This document shows positions 35,802 through 43,865 of a stretch of DNA of 64,000 nucleotides, in pieces; positions within the stretch are counted from its first letter, which is position 1, and each line of letters starts with the position of its first letter. Source of the stretch: Sulfomarinibacter sp963733915. GTDB taxonomy: Bacteria > Acidobacteriota > Thermoanaerobaculia > Thermoanaerobaculales > Sulfomarinibacteraceae. The stretch is taken from the NCBI GenBank assembly GCA_963733915.1, contig CAVTEP010000006.1, positions 496,001 through 560,000 of the forward strand, read 5' to 3'. The notes under the pieces are model-generated. The model saw nothing but the letters and a program-made list of their open reading frames with translations, did no database searches and had not been told where the DNA came from. Both the position numbers and the translations under genes were made by a program.

Positions 35802-38800
35802 ATGAAATACGCCGAGCTGCACTGCGCCTCTGCCTTTTCGTTCCTCGAAGGGGCGTCGCAGCCCGAGGACCTGGTCGAGCGGGCGGCGGAGCTCGGGCTC
35901 CCTGCGGTGGCGCTGGTCGACCGTAACACCGTCTCCGGCGCGCCGCGGTTCTGGAAGGCGGCCCGCGACGCCGGTATCAAGCCGCTCGTCGGCGCCGAAA
36001 TTGTCCTCGATGAAAATTCTCAATTCTCAATTCTCAATTCTCAATTCCCGCCCACCCAAGCAGAGGAATCCGGGGAGGGTGGGGAAAAAATTCGAAATCC
36101 GAAATCCGAAATCCGAAATTCCTTCGGAGGGGTGGAAGGAAATTCAAAATTAAGAATTGAGAATTCAGAATTGCGAGGTCCCCTCGGCCTCGTCCCCGAC
36201 CCCCCTCCCCCGGGGACTCCCCTCCCCCGGCTCACGCTCCTGGCGTGCGACCACCGCGGTTACCGCAATCTCTGCCGGTTGCTCACCGAGGCCGCCCGCG
36301 GTCGACCAAAGGGCAAGGCCCGCGCCACCTGGTCGCAGATCGCGACCCACGCCGACGGGCTCCACTGTCTCACCGGCGGCGCCGAGGGCGTCATCGCCCA
36401 GCGTCTGGTCCACCGCGGCCTCGACGCCGCCCGGCGCGAGCTCGAGCACCTCCGCAGGCTCTTCCCGAGGCGGCTCCACGTCGAGCTGCAGCGCCACCGC
36501 CTGCGCGACGAGGAGCACCGCAACCGGGCGCTCATCGACCTCGCCCGGGGACTGCAGTTGCCGCTCGCAGCCACCGGCGGGGTCCGCTATGCGAGGCCCG
36601 CCAACCGTGACCTCGCCGACGTGCTCGCCTGCATCCGCGAGGGCGTCACCCTGGACATTGCCGGTCGTCTCCTCGAGGGCGGCCGCGAACGCCATTTGCG
36701 CTCGGCGCGTGAGGTGGAGCTCCTCTTTGCCGACCAATCGCGGGCGGTAGCCGAGACCGGGGCGCTCGTGGACGAGCTCGAGTTCACCCTCGATGATCTC
36801 GGCTATCGCTTCCCCGTTTACCCGCTGCCGGTTGGAGAAAGCCCCATCTCGCACCTGCGCCGGGTGACCTGGGACGGCGCCCGCACCCGCTTTCGACCGC
36901 TCACCGCCCGCGCCCAGGCGCAGCTGGAGAAAGAGCTCGACCTGATCGAAAAGCTCGACCTGGCCGGCTACTTCCTGATCGTCTGGGACATCGTCCGCTT
37001 CTGCCAGCGCGAAAACATCATGGCCCAGGGCCGCGGCTCGGCCGCCAACTCGGCGGTCTGTTACGCCCTCTCCATCACCGCCGTCGACCCGGTCAAGATG
37101 GAGCTCCTCTTCGAGCGCTTCCTGTCCGAGGAACGCGGCGAGTGGCCCGACATCGACCTCGATCTGCCCTCCGGCGACCAACGCGAGAAGGTCATCCAGT
37201 ACGTCTACCGGCGCTACGGGCCGCACGGCGCAGCAATGACGGCCAACGTGATCACCTACCGCGCACGCTCGGCGGCGCGCGAGGTGGGCAAGGCGCTCGG
37301 GTTTTCGCTCGAACAGGTGGACCGCATCTCCAAGCGCTTCGGCCGCCACATGACGGTCGAGATCCGGGAGGGCGCCCGCAATCTCGACTCCGAGCTGGCG
37401 GCGGTGGGTTTCGACCCGAGGTCGCGCCGCGTCGAGCACTTCAAGCGGCTGTGGTGGGAGATCCACCACCTCCCCCGCCACCTCGGCCAGCACTCGGGCG
37501 GCATGGTCATCGCCCAGGGACGGCTCGACGAGGTGGTGCCGCTGGAGCCGGCGGCGATGGAGAACCGGACGGTGATCCAGTGGGACAAGGACGACTGCGC
37601 CGATCTCGGGTTGATCAAGGTCGATCTCCTGGGTCTCGGGATGATGGCCGCCCTCGAGGAGGCGATCCCGATGATCCGCAGCAACGAGGCGGTGGAGATC
37701 GACCTCGCCCACCTGCCGCCAGGCGACCCCAAGACCTACGACATGATCCGCCGCGCCGACACCGCCGGCGTCTTCCAGATCGAGAGCCGGGCGCAGATGG
37801 CGTCGTTGCCGCGCAACCGGCCGGAGCACTTCTACGACCTCGTGGTGCAGGTGGCGATCATCCGTCCCGGGCCCATCACCGGCAACATGACCAACCCCTA
37901 CCTCGAACGGCGCCAGGGCCGCGAGGCGGTGACCTATGCCCACCCCTGTCTGGAGCCGATCCTCGAGCGCACCCTCGGCGTGCCGCTGTTTCAAGAACAG
38001 CTCTTGCGCATGGCCATGGAGGCGGCGGGCTTCTCCGGCGGCGAGGCCGAGGAGCTCCGGCGGGCCATGGGCTTCAAACGCTCGCAGGAGCGGATGGCGG
38101 TGATCGAGAAAAGACTGCGCGCCGGCATGGCTCAGCGCGGCATCACCGACGAGGCCCAGGAGCAGATCGTTCGCTCGATCACATCCTTCGCGCTCTATGG
38201 CTTTCCCGAGTCCCACTCGGCAAGCTTCGCCCTGCTCGTCTACGCCTCCGCCTACCTCAAGGCCCACCACCCGACCGCCTTCTACGCCAGCCTCCTCAAC
38301 GCCTGGCCGATGGGCTTTTACCACCCTGCGACCCTGGTCAAGGACGGTCAGCGCCACGGAGTGCGTTTTCTGTCGGTGGACGTCAACCACTCCGGGTGGC
38401 GCTGCCGCTGGGAGAACGGCGCGGTGCGAGTGGGGCTACGATTCGTGCACGGGCTCAACCGGGCCGCCGCCGACGCGATCGAGGCCGAGAGGGCGCGGGC
38501 ACCTTTCGGCAACACCGCCGATCTCACCCACCGGTGCGGACTCAACGCCGAGCAGCTCGAACGGCTGGCCCACGTGGGCGGCCTGGCCTCGTTGGGTCTG
38601 AGCCGCCGCGCGGCCTTGTGGCAGGTCTCCGAGGTTGCGGGACGGCGCGGGCCGCTCTTTGCCGAGCTGCCACCGGAGGGTGCGTCACCACTCCATGAGA
38701 TGGTGCCGCTCGACGAAACCGTCGCCGACTACGCGGGTCTCCACCTCACAACCGGTCCCCACCTCATGGCCTACATGCGCGAGGAGATGGGCCGCCGCGG

Positions 38801-39113
38801 GGCGGTGCCGGTCATCGCATTGAACGACATCCACGACGGCGAGGTCGTACGGGTGGCGGGCGCCGTCATCGTCCGCCAACGCCCCGGCACCGCCAAGGGC
38901 TTCGTCTTTCTGACCATGGAGGACGAGACCGGACTGGTGCAGGCAATCATCCGGCCCGACCTTTTCCAGGAGCATCGCGCCTTCATCATCAGCACGCCGG
39001 TGCTGCTGGTCGAAGGCCCGTTGCAGAAACAGGACGGCACCATCTCGGTCAAGGCGCGGCGCTTCGAGGCCGTCCACGCCGACGCGGCGGTGGAGAGCCA
39101 TGATTTTCATTGA
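35802..39113 (+). CDS. dnaE2: Error-prone DNA polymerase III alpha subunit with in-frame repeat insertion
   Basis: 1103 residues, slightly long for DnaE2. The PHP domain is present but its metal-binding histidines are missing (YAELHCASAFSFLEGAS and ALVDRNTVSG), as is usual for error-prone DnaE2. The catalytic acidic motif is PDIDLDLPSGDQREKVIQ (about 449-466). The HhH/OB region at the end has GAVIVRQRPGTAKGFVFLTM. It extends past lesions with ImuA and ImuB. A 162-bp element (36012-36173) adds 54 residues between PHP strands, after LVGAEIVLD and before the conserved LTLLACDHRGYRNLCRLLT, with no frameshift. It directly follows imuB, separated by another element. Confidence 0.94.
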   Translation: MKYAELHCASAFSFLEGASQPEDLVERAAELGLPAVALVDRNTVSGAPRFWKAARDAGIKPLVGAEIVLDENSQFSILNSQFPPTQAEESGEGGEKIRNPKSEIRNSFGGVEGNSKLRIENSELRGPLGLVPDPPPPGTPLPRLTLLACDHRGYRNLCRLLTEAARGRPKGKARATWSQIATHADGLHCLTGGAEGVIAQRLVHRGLDAARRELEHLRRLFPRRLHVELQRHRLRDEEHRNRALIDLARGLQLPLAATGGVRYARPANRDLADVLACIREGVTLDIAGRLLEGGRERHLRSAREVELLFADQSRAVAETGALVDELEFTLDDLGYRFPVYPLPVGESPISHLRRVTWDGARTRFRPLTARAQAQLEKELDLIEKLDLAGYFLIVWDIVRFCQRENIMAQGRGSAANSAVCYALSITAVDPVKMELLFERFLSEERGEWPDIDLDLPSGDQREKVIQYVYRRYGPHGAAMTANVITYRARSAAREVGKALGFSLEQVDRISKRFGRHMTVEIREGARNLDSELAAVGFDPRSRRVEHFKRLWWEIHHLPRHLGQHSGGMVIAQGRLDEVVPLEPAAMENRTVIQWDKDDCADLGLIKVDLLGLGMMAALEEAIPMIRSNEAVEIDLAHLPPGDPKTYDMIRRADTAGVFQIESRAQMASLPRNRPEHFYDLVVQVAIIRPGPITGNMTNPYLERRQGREAVTYAHPCLEPILERTLGVPLFQEQLLRMAMEAAGFSGGEAEELRRAMGFKRSQERMAVIEKRLRAGMAQRGITDEAQEQIVRSITSFALYGFPESHSASFALLVYASAYLKAHHPTAFYASLLNAWPMGFYHPATLVKDGQRHGVRFLSVDVNHSGWRCRWENGAVRVGLRFVHGLNRAAADAIEAERARAPFGNTADLTHRCGLNAEQLERLAHVGGLASLGLSRRAALWQVSEVAGRRGPLFAELPPEGASPLHEMVPLDETVADYAGLHLTTGPHLMAYMREEMGRRGAVPVIALNDIHDGEVVRVAGAVIVRQRPGTAKGFVFLTMEDETGLVQAIIRPDLFQEHRAFIISTPVLLVEGPLQKQDGTISVKARRFEAVHADAAVESHDFH
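36012..36173 (+). repeat. In-frame palindromic element inside dnaE2
   Basis: 162 bp, 54 codons, with the same modules in the same order as the imuB copy: TCTCAAT heptads (about 36018-36047), CCCGCCCACCC core, GGGGAGGGTGGGG, CCGAAAT heptads (about 36091-36121), GGAGGGGTGGAAGG, then AATTCAAAATTAAGAATTGA. Translation starts NSQFSILNSQF and contains IRNPKSEIRNS and NSKLRIENSEL. By eye, 45 of 54 residues match the imuB copy with no gaps. Confidence 0.92.
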
Positions 39114-39116
39114 TCC

Positions 39117-39473
39117 GCCCGCCCATACATTTCGGATTTCGGATTTCGGATTTCGGATTCATCCGCCCACCCGCCCAGAATGCCACAGATCACACAGATG
39201 ACGTCGGATCCACCGCACGCCGAACCCGAGAAGCGCAGAAATGCAGAGGCGCCGAGTGGCTGCTTCGGGCCGCCGACACCGTGAAGGGCGCTTGTATCTG
39301 GAGGGGTGGCCTCCGGTCGCAACAGCCCGCGTTCATCTGCGTCATCTGCGGGTGGGTGGTCTCTGGGCTCGGCCGCGGTGGAGCCGGACGATGCTAGAAT
39401 TCACCCCCTACAACATCGTAGACGGAACAAGCACATGCGATCGGCACGTTCAGCACTGCGTAGGACACACCAC
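39117..39473. repeat. Repeat-filled intergenic region after dnaE2
   Basis: About 360 bp without a convincing gene. TTTCGGA heptads (about 39130-39160) and CCGCCCACCCGCCC are followed by a CACAGAT/CAGATGACG left arm (about 39182-39203). About 120 bp of unique sequence comes next, then a TCATCTGCGTCATCTGCG right arm (about 39332-39350) and GGTGGGTGGT. This is the same CAGAT class as at 9382-9450. A TAGAATTC-like promoter box may lie near 39396. Confidence 0.75.
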
Positions 39474-39558
39474 ATGACGGAAACATCGCAAACCCGATCT
39501 CTCCGACCTCAAGATCGACCGCGAGGCCAAGACCGGCGACAGCGGCGGGCGGCGCCTC

Positions 39559-40698
39559 ATGCTGATTGCCGCCGCCGTGATCGTGACTCTGGCGGTCATC
39601 GCCGTATTCGTAATCGGCGGAAGCTCCTCAGTCGAGGTCGAGGTGGCCATTGCACGGCCTGCGCCTCAAAGCGGCGCCGCCACGGTTCTCAACGCGTCGG
39701 GCTACGTCGAGCCCCGGCGTAAGGCCACCGTATCCGCCAAGATCACCGGCAAGGTCACCGAGGTTCTGGTGGACGAGGGAATGGTGGTCGAGGAAGGCCA
39801 GGTTCTGGCGCGGCTCGACGACTCCGACGCGCAGCGCAGGTACGACGCGATCCGGGCCGAACGGGACGTCGCGCAGGCGGCGATTGAAGAGCTCGAGGTG
39901 AATTCCGCGGACGCCCAGCGCACCCTCCGCCGCATCCGCGAGCTTCGCGAGCAGGGCGTCGCCAGCGTGCAGGACCTCGACTCCGCCACCGCCGCGGTGG
40001 ACGCGCTGCAGGCAAAGCTGAAACTGGCCCAGAGCTCGCTCGCCGCCGCCGAGGCTCAGCTGGCGGTTTCCGCCCAGGACCTCGAGAACTACACCGTCAA
40101 GGCGCCCTTCGCCGGCATCGCGGTGTCCAAGGACGCCCAGCCGGGCGAGATGGTGTCGCCGGTGTCGGCCGGCGGTGGGTTTACCCGCACCGGTATCTCG
40201 ACCATCGTCGACATGACGTCGCTCGAGATCGAGGTCGACGTCAACGAGTCGCATATCGCCAAGGTCTTCCCCGGACAACCGGCGGACGCCGTCCTCGACG
40301 CCTATCCGGACTGGCATATCCCATCGACGGTCCGCACCGTCATTCCCACCGCCGACCGGCAGAAGGCGACAGTGAAAGTCCGGCTGACTTTTGACGAGCT
40401 CGACCCCAGGATCCTGCCCGACATGGGGGTCAAGGTTGCATTTCAAGAAACGGTTGACGAAGAAACACCGGCAACGAGGCCCCAGGCGCTCGTCCCGCAA
40501 GCCGCCGTTTTCAACCGGGACGGAACAACAATCGTGTTCGTCGTCGACGATTCGGTCCTCGACCGCCGCGCTGTCAGCACCGGACGCACGGTGGGCACCG
40601 ACGTCGAGGTGATGGCGGGTGTGACCGCGGGCGAGACGGTCGTGGTCAACGGTCCTGAGAACCTGGTAAACGACGACCGCGTTCGGGTCAAGAATTAG
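39559..40698 (+). CDS. HlyD/MacA-type periplasmic adaptor of an ABC exporter
   Basis: 379 residues. An N-terminal membrane segment (about 1-22) is followed by lipoyl-like halves (VSAKITGKVTEVLVDEGMVVEEGQVLARLD and YTVKAPFAGIAV), an alpha-hairpin (about 90-165) and beta-barrel/membrane-proximal domains. It links an inner-membrane ABC transporter to the outer membrane. The true start may be ATG 39474: reading from it through ETSQT and removing one C of the CCC at 39494-39496 gives DLSDLKIDREAKTGDSGG leading directly into this frame, a natural N-terminus. As sequenced the frame is broken there. The two genes after it encode the ATPase and permeases. Confidence 0.85.
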   Translation: MLIAAAVIVTLAVIAVFVIGGSSSVEVEVAIARPAPQSGAATVLNASGYVEPRRKATVSAKITGKVTEVLVDEGMVVEEGQVLARLDDSDAQRRYDAIRAERDVAQAAIEELEVNSADAQRTLRRIRELREQGVASVQDLDSATAAVDALQAKLKLAQSSLAAAEAQLAVSAQDLENYTVKAPFAGIAVSKDAQPGEMVSPVSAGGGFTRTGISTIVDMTSLEIEVDVNESHIAKVFPGQPADAVLDAYPDWHIPSTVRTVIPTADRQKATVKVRLTFDELDPRILPDMGVKVAFQETVDEETPATRPQALVPQAAVFNRDGTTIVFVVDDSVLDRRAVSTGRTVGTDVEVMAGVTAGETVVVNGPENLVNDDRVRVKN

Positions 40699-40710
40699 GA
40701 GGAGACAGAA

Positions 40711-41436
40711 ATGGTCAGCATCGACGGACAGGATCGTGGGAACAGCCTCATCAGGGTCCGCAACCTCAACAAGGTCTACCGCCGGGGCAACGAGTCCATC
40801 GATGTGCTCCAGGGCCTCAATCTGGACGTGGAGCAGGGTGATTTCGTGGCCTTCATGGGACCCAGCGGTTCCGGCAAGACCACCCTTCTCAACCTCCTCG
40901 GTGGTCTCGACACGCCCACTGCGGGCACGGTGACAGTAGACGGGGACGAGATTACCCACATGTCTGGCAAGAAGCTCGCGGCGTGGCGCGCCAGACACGT
41001 CGGGTTCATCTTCCAGATGTACAATTTGATTCCTGTCCTGACCGCCTTTCAAAACGTCGAGCTGCCGCTGCTCCTGACCAAGCTCTCGAAGTCGGAGCGT
41101 CGCCGGCACGTCGAGACCGCGCTCAAGCTCGTGGGTCTCGGCGACCGCATGAAACACTACCCCCGCCAGCTCTCGGGCGGGCAGGAGCAGCGCGTGGCCA
41201 TCGCCCGCGCTTTTGTCACCGACCCCAACTTCCTCCTCTGCGACGAGCCGACTGGAGACCTCGATCGCAAATCTGCGGAGGAGATCCTGGACCTCCTCAC
41301 AAGGCTCGAGTCCGACCATGGGAAGACCATCCTGATGGTGACCCACGATCCGCTGGCCGCGGAGCGTGCGGACATCGTCCTCCACCTCGAAAAGGGCGCA
41401 CTGGTGGAGGCCGCCGAGGAGGTCGCGGCGTCATGA
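40711..41436 (+). CDS. MacB/LolD-type ABC transporter ATP-binding protein
   Basis: 241 residues. Walker A is GPSGSGKTTLLNLLGG, the signature is QLSGGQEQRVAIARA, and Walker B is FLLCDEPTGDLD. HIGF-like VGFIFQMYNLIPVLTAFQNVELPLLL is typical of the LolD/MacB/FtsE class, which works with FtsX-like permeases in mechanotransmission rather than classical transport. ATG 40711 has GGAGGAG at 40699-40705. It sits between the adaptor (12-bp gap) and the first permease (ATGA overlap). Confidence 0.93.
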   Translation: MVSIDGQDRGNSLIRVRNLNKVYRRGNESIDVLQGLNLDVEQGDFVAFMGPSGSGKTTLLNLLGGLDTPTAGTVTVDGDEITHMSGKKLAAWRARHVGFIFQMYNLIPVLTAFQNVELPLLLTKLSKSERRRHVETALKLVGLGDRMKHYPRQLSGGQEQRVAIARAFVTDPNFLLCDEPTGDLDRKSAEEILDLLTRLESDHGKTILMVTHDPLAAERADIVLHLEKGALVEAAEEVAAS

Positions 41437-42578
41437 AGTACTTGCCATTCATCTTCCGAAACCTGTTCCGAAAAAAGACGCGCACCCTTCTTACCGTCGG
41501 TTCCATCACCATGGCACTCTTCCTCTTTGGCCTGTTGGTGACCATCGAGACCGCGCTCAACGCCGGTGTCGATGTGGCTGGGGTAGATCGGCTGATTGTC
41601 CGTAACAAGACATCGCTCATCATGCCATTGCCACTGGCCTATCAGGAGCGACTGCGGCAGATCGAGCACGTCACTCAGGCAACCTTTGCCACCTGGTTTG
41701 GCGGCGTCTACCAGGACCAAAAAAACTTCTTCCCCCAGTTCGCGATCGACACCGATACCTACCGCCAGATCTTCCCCGAGTTTCTGATTGCTGATGACGA
41801 GTGGCAGGCATTTCTCGCGGATCGCGAGGGCGCAGTGGTCGGCCGAGTCACGGCTGAGAGATTCGGATGGAATCTCGGCGACCGGATTCCCATCCAGGGA
41901 ACGATCTGGTCCGGCACATGGGAATTCAACATCCGCGCCATCTATGATGGGTCTCGCGCCGGCGATGACGAGTCACAGTTCTGGTTCCAGTGGAAGTACC
42001 TTGAAGAACGTCGTCAGACCAGCTTCGGCGGCGGTACGGTCGGATGGTACACGGTCAAAATCGACGATTCTGAAAACGCAGTGTCTGTCAGCCAGGAGAT
42101 CGACGCCAGATTCGCCAACTCTGCATGGGAAACCTCGACCGAAACCGAGCAAGCCTTCGCCGCCGGCTTCGCCAAGCAAATCGGCAACATTCGCATGCTG
42201 ATCCTATCGATCGGCGCGGTGGTCCTCTTCACCCTGCTGCTGGTCACCGGCAACACCATGGCCATGGTCGTCCGCGAACGGATTCCCGAACTCGGCGTGC
42301 TCAAGACCCTGGGCTTCGGCGACAGGACAGTACTGTTTTTGGTCCTCGCCGAATCGCTGGTCATTTCGCTGGTCGGGGGGGCCATCGGGATCGGTCTGGC
42401 CAAGCTCTTCACGATGGGTGGCGACCCCACCGGAGGCATGTTACCTGTGTTCTACATCTCAGGCCCTGAAATGGCGTCGGGCATCGCGATAGCGCTGTTT
42501 GTCGGACTCGCCGCCGGGTCGATACCGGCGATGACTGCGATGAAGCTCCGGATCGTCGATGCACTGCGGAGGGTATGA
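41433..42578 (+). CDS. FtsX-like ABC transporter permease
   Basis: 381 residues with the MacB/FtsX layout: one N-terminal transmembrane helix after IFRNLFRKKTRTLLTVG, a large periplasmic domain (about 45-250) and three C-terminal helices (about 255-375, with VRERIPELGVLKTLGFGDRTV). The ATGA overlap with the ATPase gene and the TGATG overlap with the next permease mean tight coupling. Two different permeases suggest a heterodimeric exporter. The substrate is unknown. Confidence 0.88.
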   Translation: MKYLPFIFRNLFRKKTRTLLTVGSITMALFLFGLLVTIETALNAGVDVAGVDRLIVRNKTSLIMPLPLAYQERLRQIEHVTQATFATWFGGVYQDQKNFFPQFAIDTDTYRQIFPEFLIADDEWQAFLADREGAVVGRVTAERFGWNLGDRIPIQGTIWSGTWEFNIRAIYDGSRAGDDESQFWFQWKYLEERRQTSFGGGTVGWYTVKIDDSENAVSVSQEIDARFANSAWETSTETEQAFAAGFAKQIGNIRMLILSIGAVVLFTLLLVTGNTMAMVVRERIPELGVLKTLGFGDRTVLFLVLAESLVISLVGGAIGIGLAKLFTMGGDPTGGMLPVFYISGPEMASGIAIALFVGLAAGSIPAMTAMKLRIVDALRRV

Positions 42579-43750
42579 TGGCGATCCCGATCTCGTACAA
42601 CCTTCGTTCAGTCGCTGCGAGGTGGAAGGCTGCGGTGGTTTCAGTGATCGGCATCGCCGGTACGGTCGGCGTTTTCGTCGCCATGCTCGCCATGGCAAGG
42701 GGGTTCCAGGCGACTCTGATCGCCTCCGGCTCCACATCCAACGCAATCATTCGCCGAGCCGGTTCAAGTTCCGAGATGGACAGCGGAGTTTCCCTTGACC
42801 AGACGCGGGTGATTGCCGATGCGCCGCAGGTGGCTCGAAACGCCAACGGCGTGCCGCTCTCCAGCCCTGAAATCGTCGTCATCGGCGCGTTCCAGCTGCA
42901 AACGAGCGGCACTGATGCAAACGTCCAGATTCGCGGCATGAAACCGATCGTTCTCGATGTACGGCCGTCGGTGAAGGTCGTCGCAGGTACGTTCTTCGAA
43001 GAAGGTTTGGCCGAGCTCGTGGTCGGCTCGAACGCCGTCAAGACCTACCGAGGGCTCTCCCTTGGATCCACCGTGACCTTTGGCGGCCAGGACTGGAAAG
43101 TGGTGGGCATCTTTGACGCCGGGGGCTCCGCCTTCGACTCGGAGATATGGTGCGATCACACCGTTCTCGCACAGGCCTTCAAAAGGACGACAACCGTTTC
43201 CAGCTCGGTCACCGTACGCCTCAATTCTCCGACTGACTTCGACGCCTTCAAAGACGTGCTCACAGCTGATCCGCGACTTACCGTTCAGGTCGAACGCGAA
43301 CAGGACTACTACGCCCGGCAGTCGCAAATGGTGAGCACGCTGATCCGGGTGCTCGGCTTCCTGGTGGCATTCGTGATGGCGATCGGCGCGGTCTTCGGCG
43401 CCCTCAACACCATGTATTCGGCCGTCGCCGCGCGCGCCCGCGAGATCGCGACCATGCGCGCACTGGGTTTCAGCGGTGGGTCGGTGATCCTTTCATTCAT
43501 GTTCGAGTCGCTCCTCATCGCCTTGGTGGGTGGCGTGCTCGGTTGCCTGACCGCGCTGCCGCTCAACGGTTTTACTGCCGGCACCATGAACTGGCAGACC
43601 TTCTCACATCTGGCATTCGCCTTTCGGGTCACACCCGGTCTGTTGTTGGCCGGCATTGTCTTCGCTCTGCTCATGGGGCTTTTGGGCGGCGTTTTGCCGG
43701 CGATCAGGGCGGCGCGACTTCAGGTCGCGCACGCGTTGAGAGAACTCTAA
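42575..43750 (+). CDS. FtsX-like ABC transporter permease (second subunit)
   Basis: 391 residues with the same topology as the preceding permease: an N-terminal helix after YNLRSVAARWKAAVVSVIG, a periplasmic domain and three C-terminal helices with AAVAARAREIATMRALGFSGGSV. Start ATG 42575 or 42578; the second fits GGAGG at 42568-42572 better. Together with the adaptor and ATPase it forms a complete MacAB-like tripartite exporter lacking only an outer-membrane channel, which is not in the window. Confidence 0.88.
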   Translation: MMAIPISYNLRSVAARWKAAVVSVIGIAGTVGVFVAMLAMARGFQATLIASGSTSNAIIRRAGSSSEMDSGVSLDQTRVIADAPQVARNANGVPLSSPEIVVIGAFQLQTSGTDANVQIRGMKPIVLDVRPSVKVVAGTFFEEGLAELVVGSNAVKTYRGLSLGSTVTFGGQDWKVVGIFDAGGSAFDSEIWCDHTVLAQAFKRTTTVSSSVTVRLNSPTDFDAFKDVLTADPRLTVQVEREQDYYARQSQMVSTLIRVLGFLVAFVMAIGAVFGALNTMYSAVAARAREIATMRALGFSGGSVILSFMFESLLIALVGGVLGCLTALPLNGFTAGTMNWQTFSHLAFAFRVTPGLLLAGIVFALLMGLLGGVLPAIRAARLQVAHALREL

Positions 43751-43763
43751 CGAGTCAGGCATC

Positions 43764-43812
43764 AATCGTTAAAACGTTTCAACGTTAAACGTTATAACCT
43801 TCTAACGGCTGG
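43764..43812. repeat. AACGTT octad array after the ABC exporter
   Basis: A run of CGTTAAAA-CGTTTCAA-CGTTAAA-CGTTATAA units (period mostly 8, once 7), then GGCTGGGG. It starts about 15 bp after the permease stop codon and could act as the operon terminator. Confidence 0.75.
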
Positions 43813-43865
43813 GGATTCGACGGAGGAAGGGCGGCAAATCGTAAATCGGGGGATAGAATCTTGAA

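Noticed and set aside
36165..38390. 741-codon minus-strand ORF inside dnaE2
   Set aside because: Antisense shadow of DnaE2; no recognisable motifs and no ribosome site.
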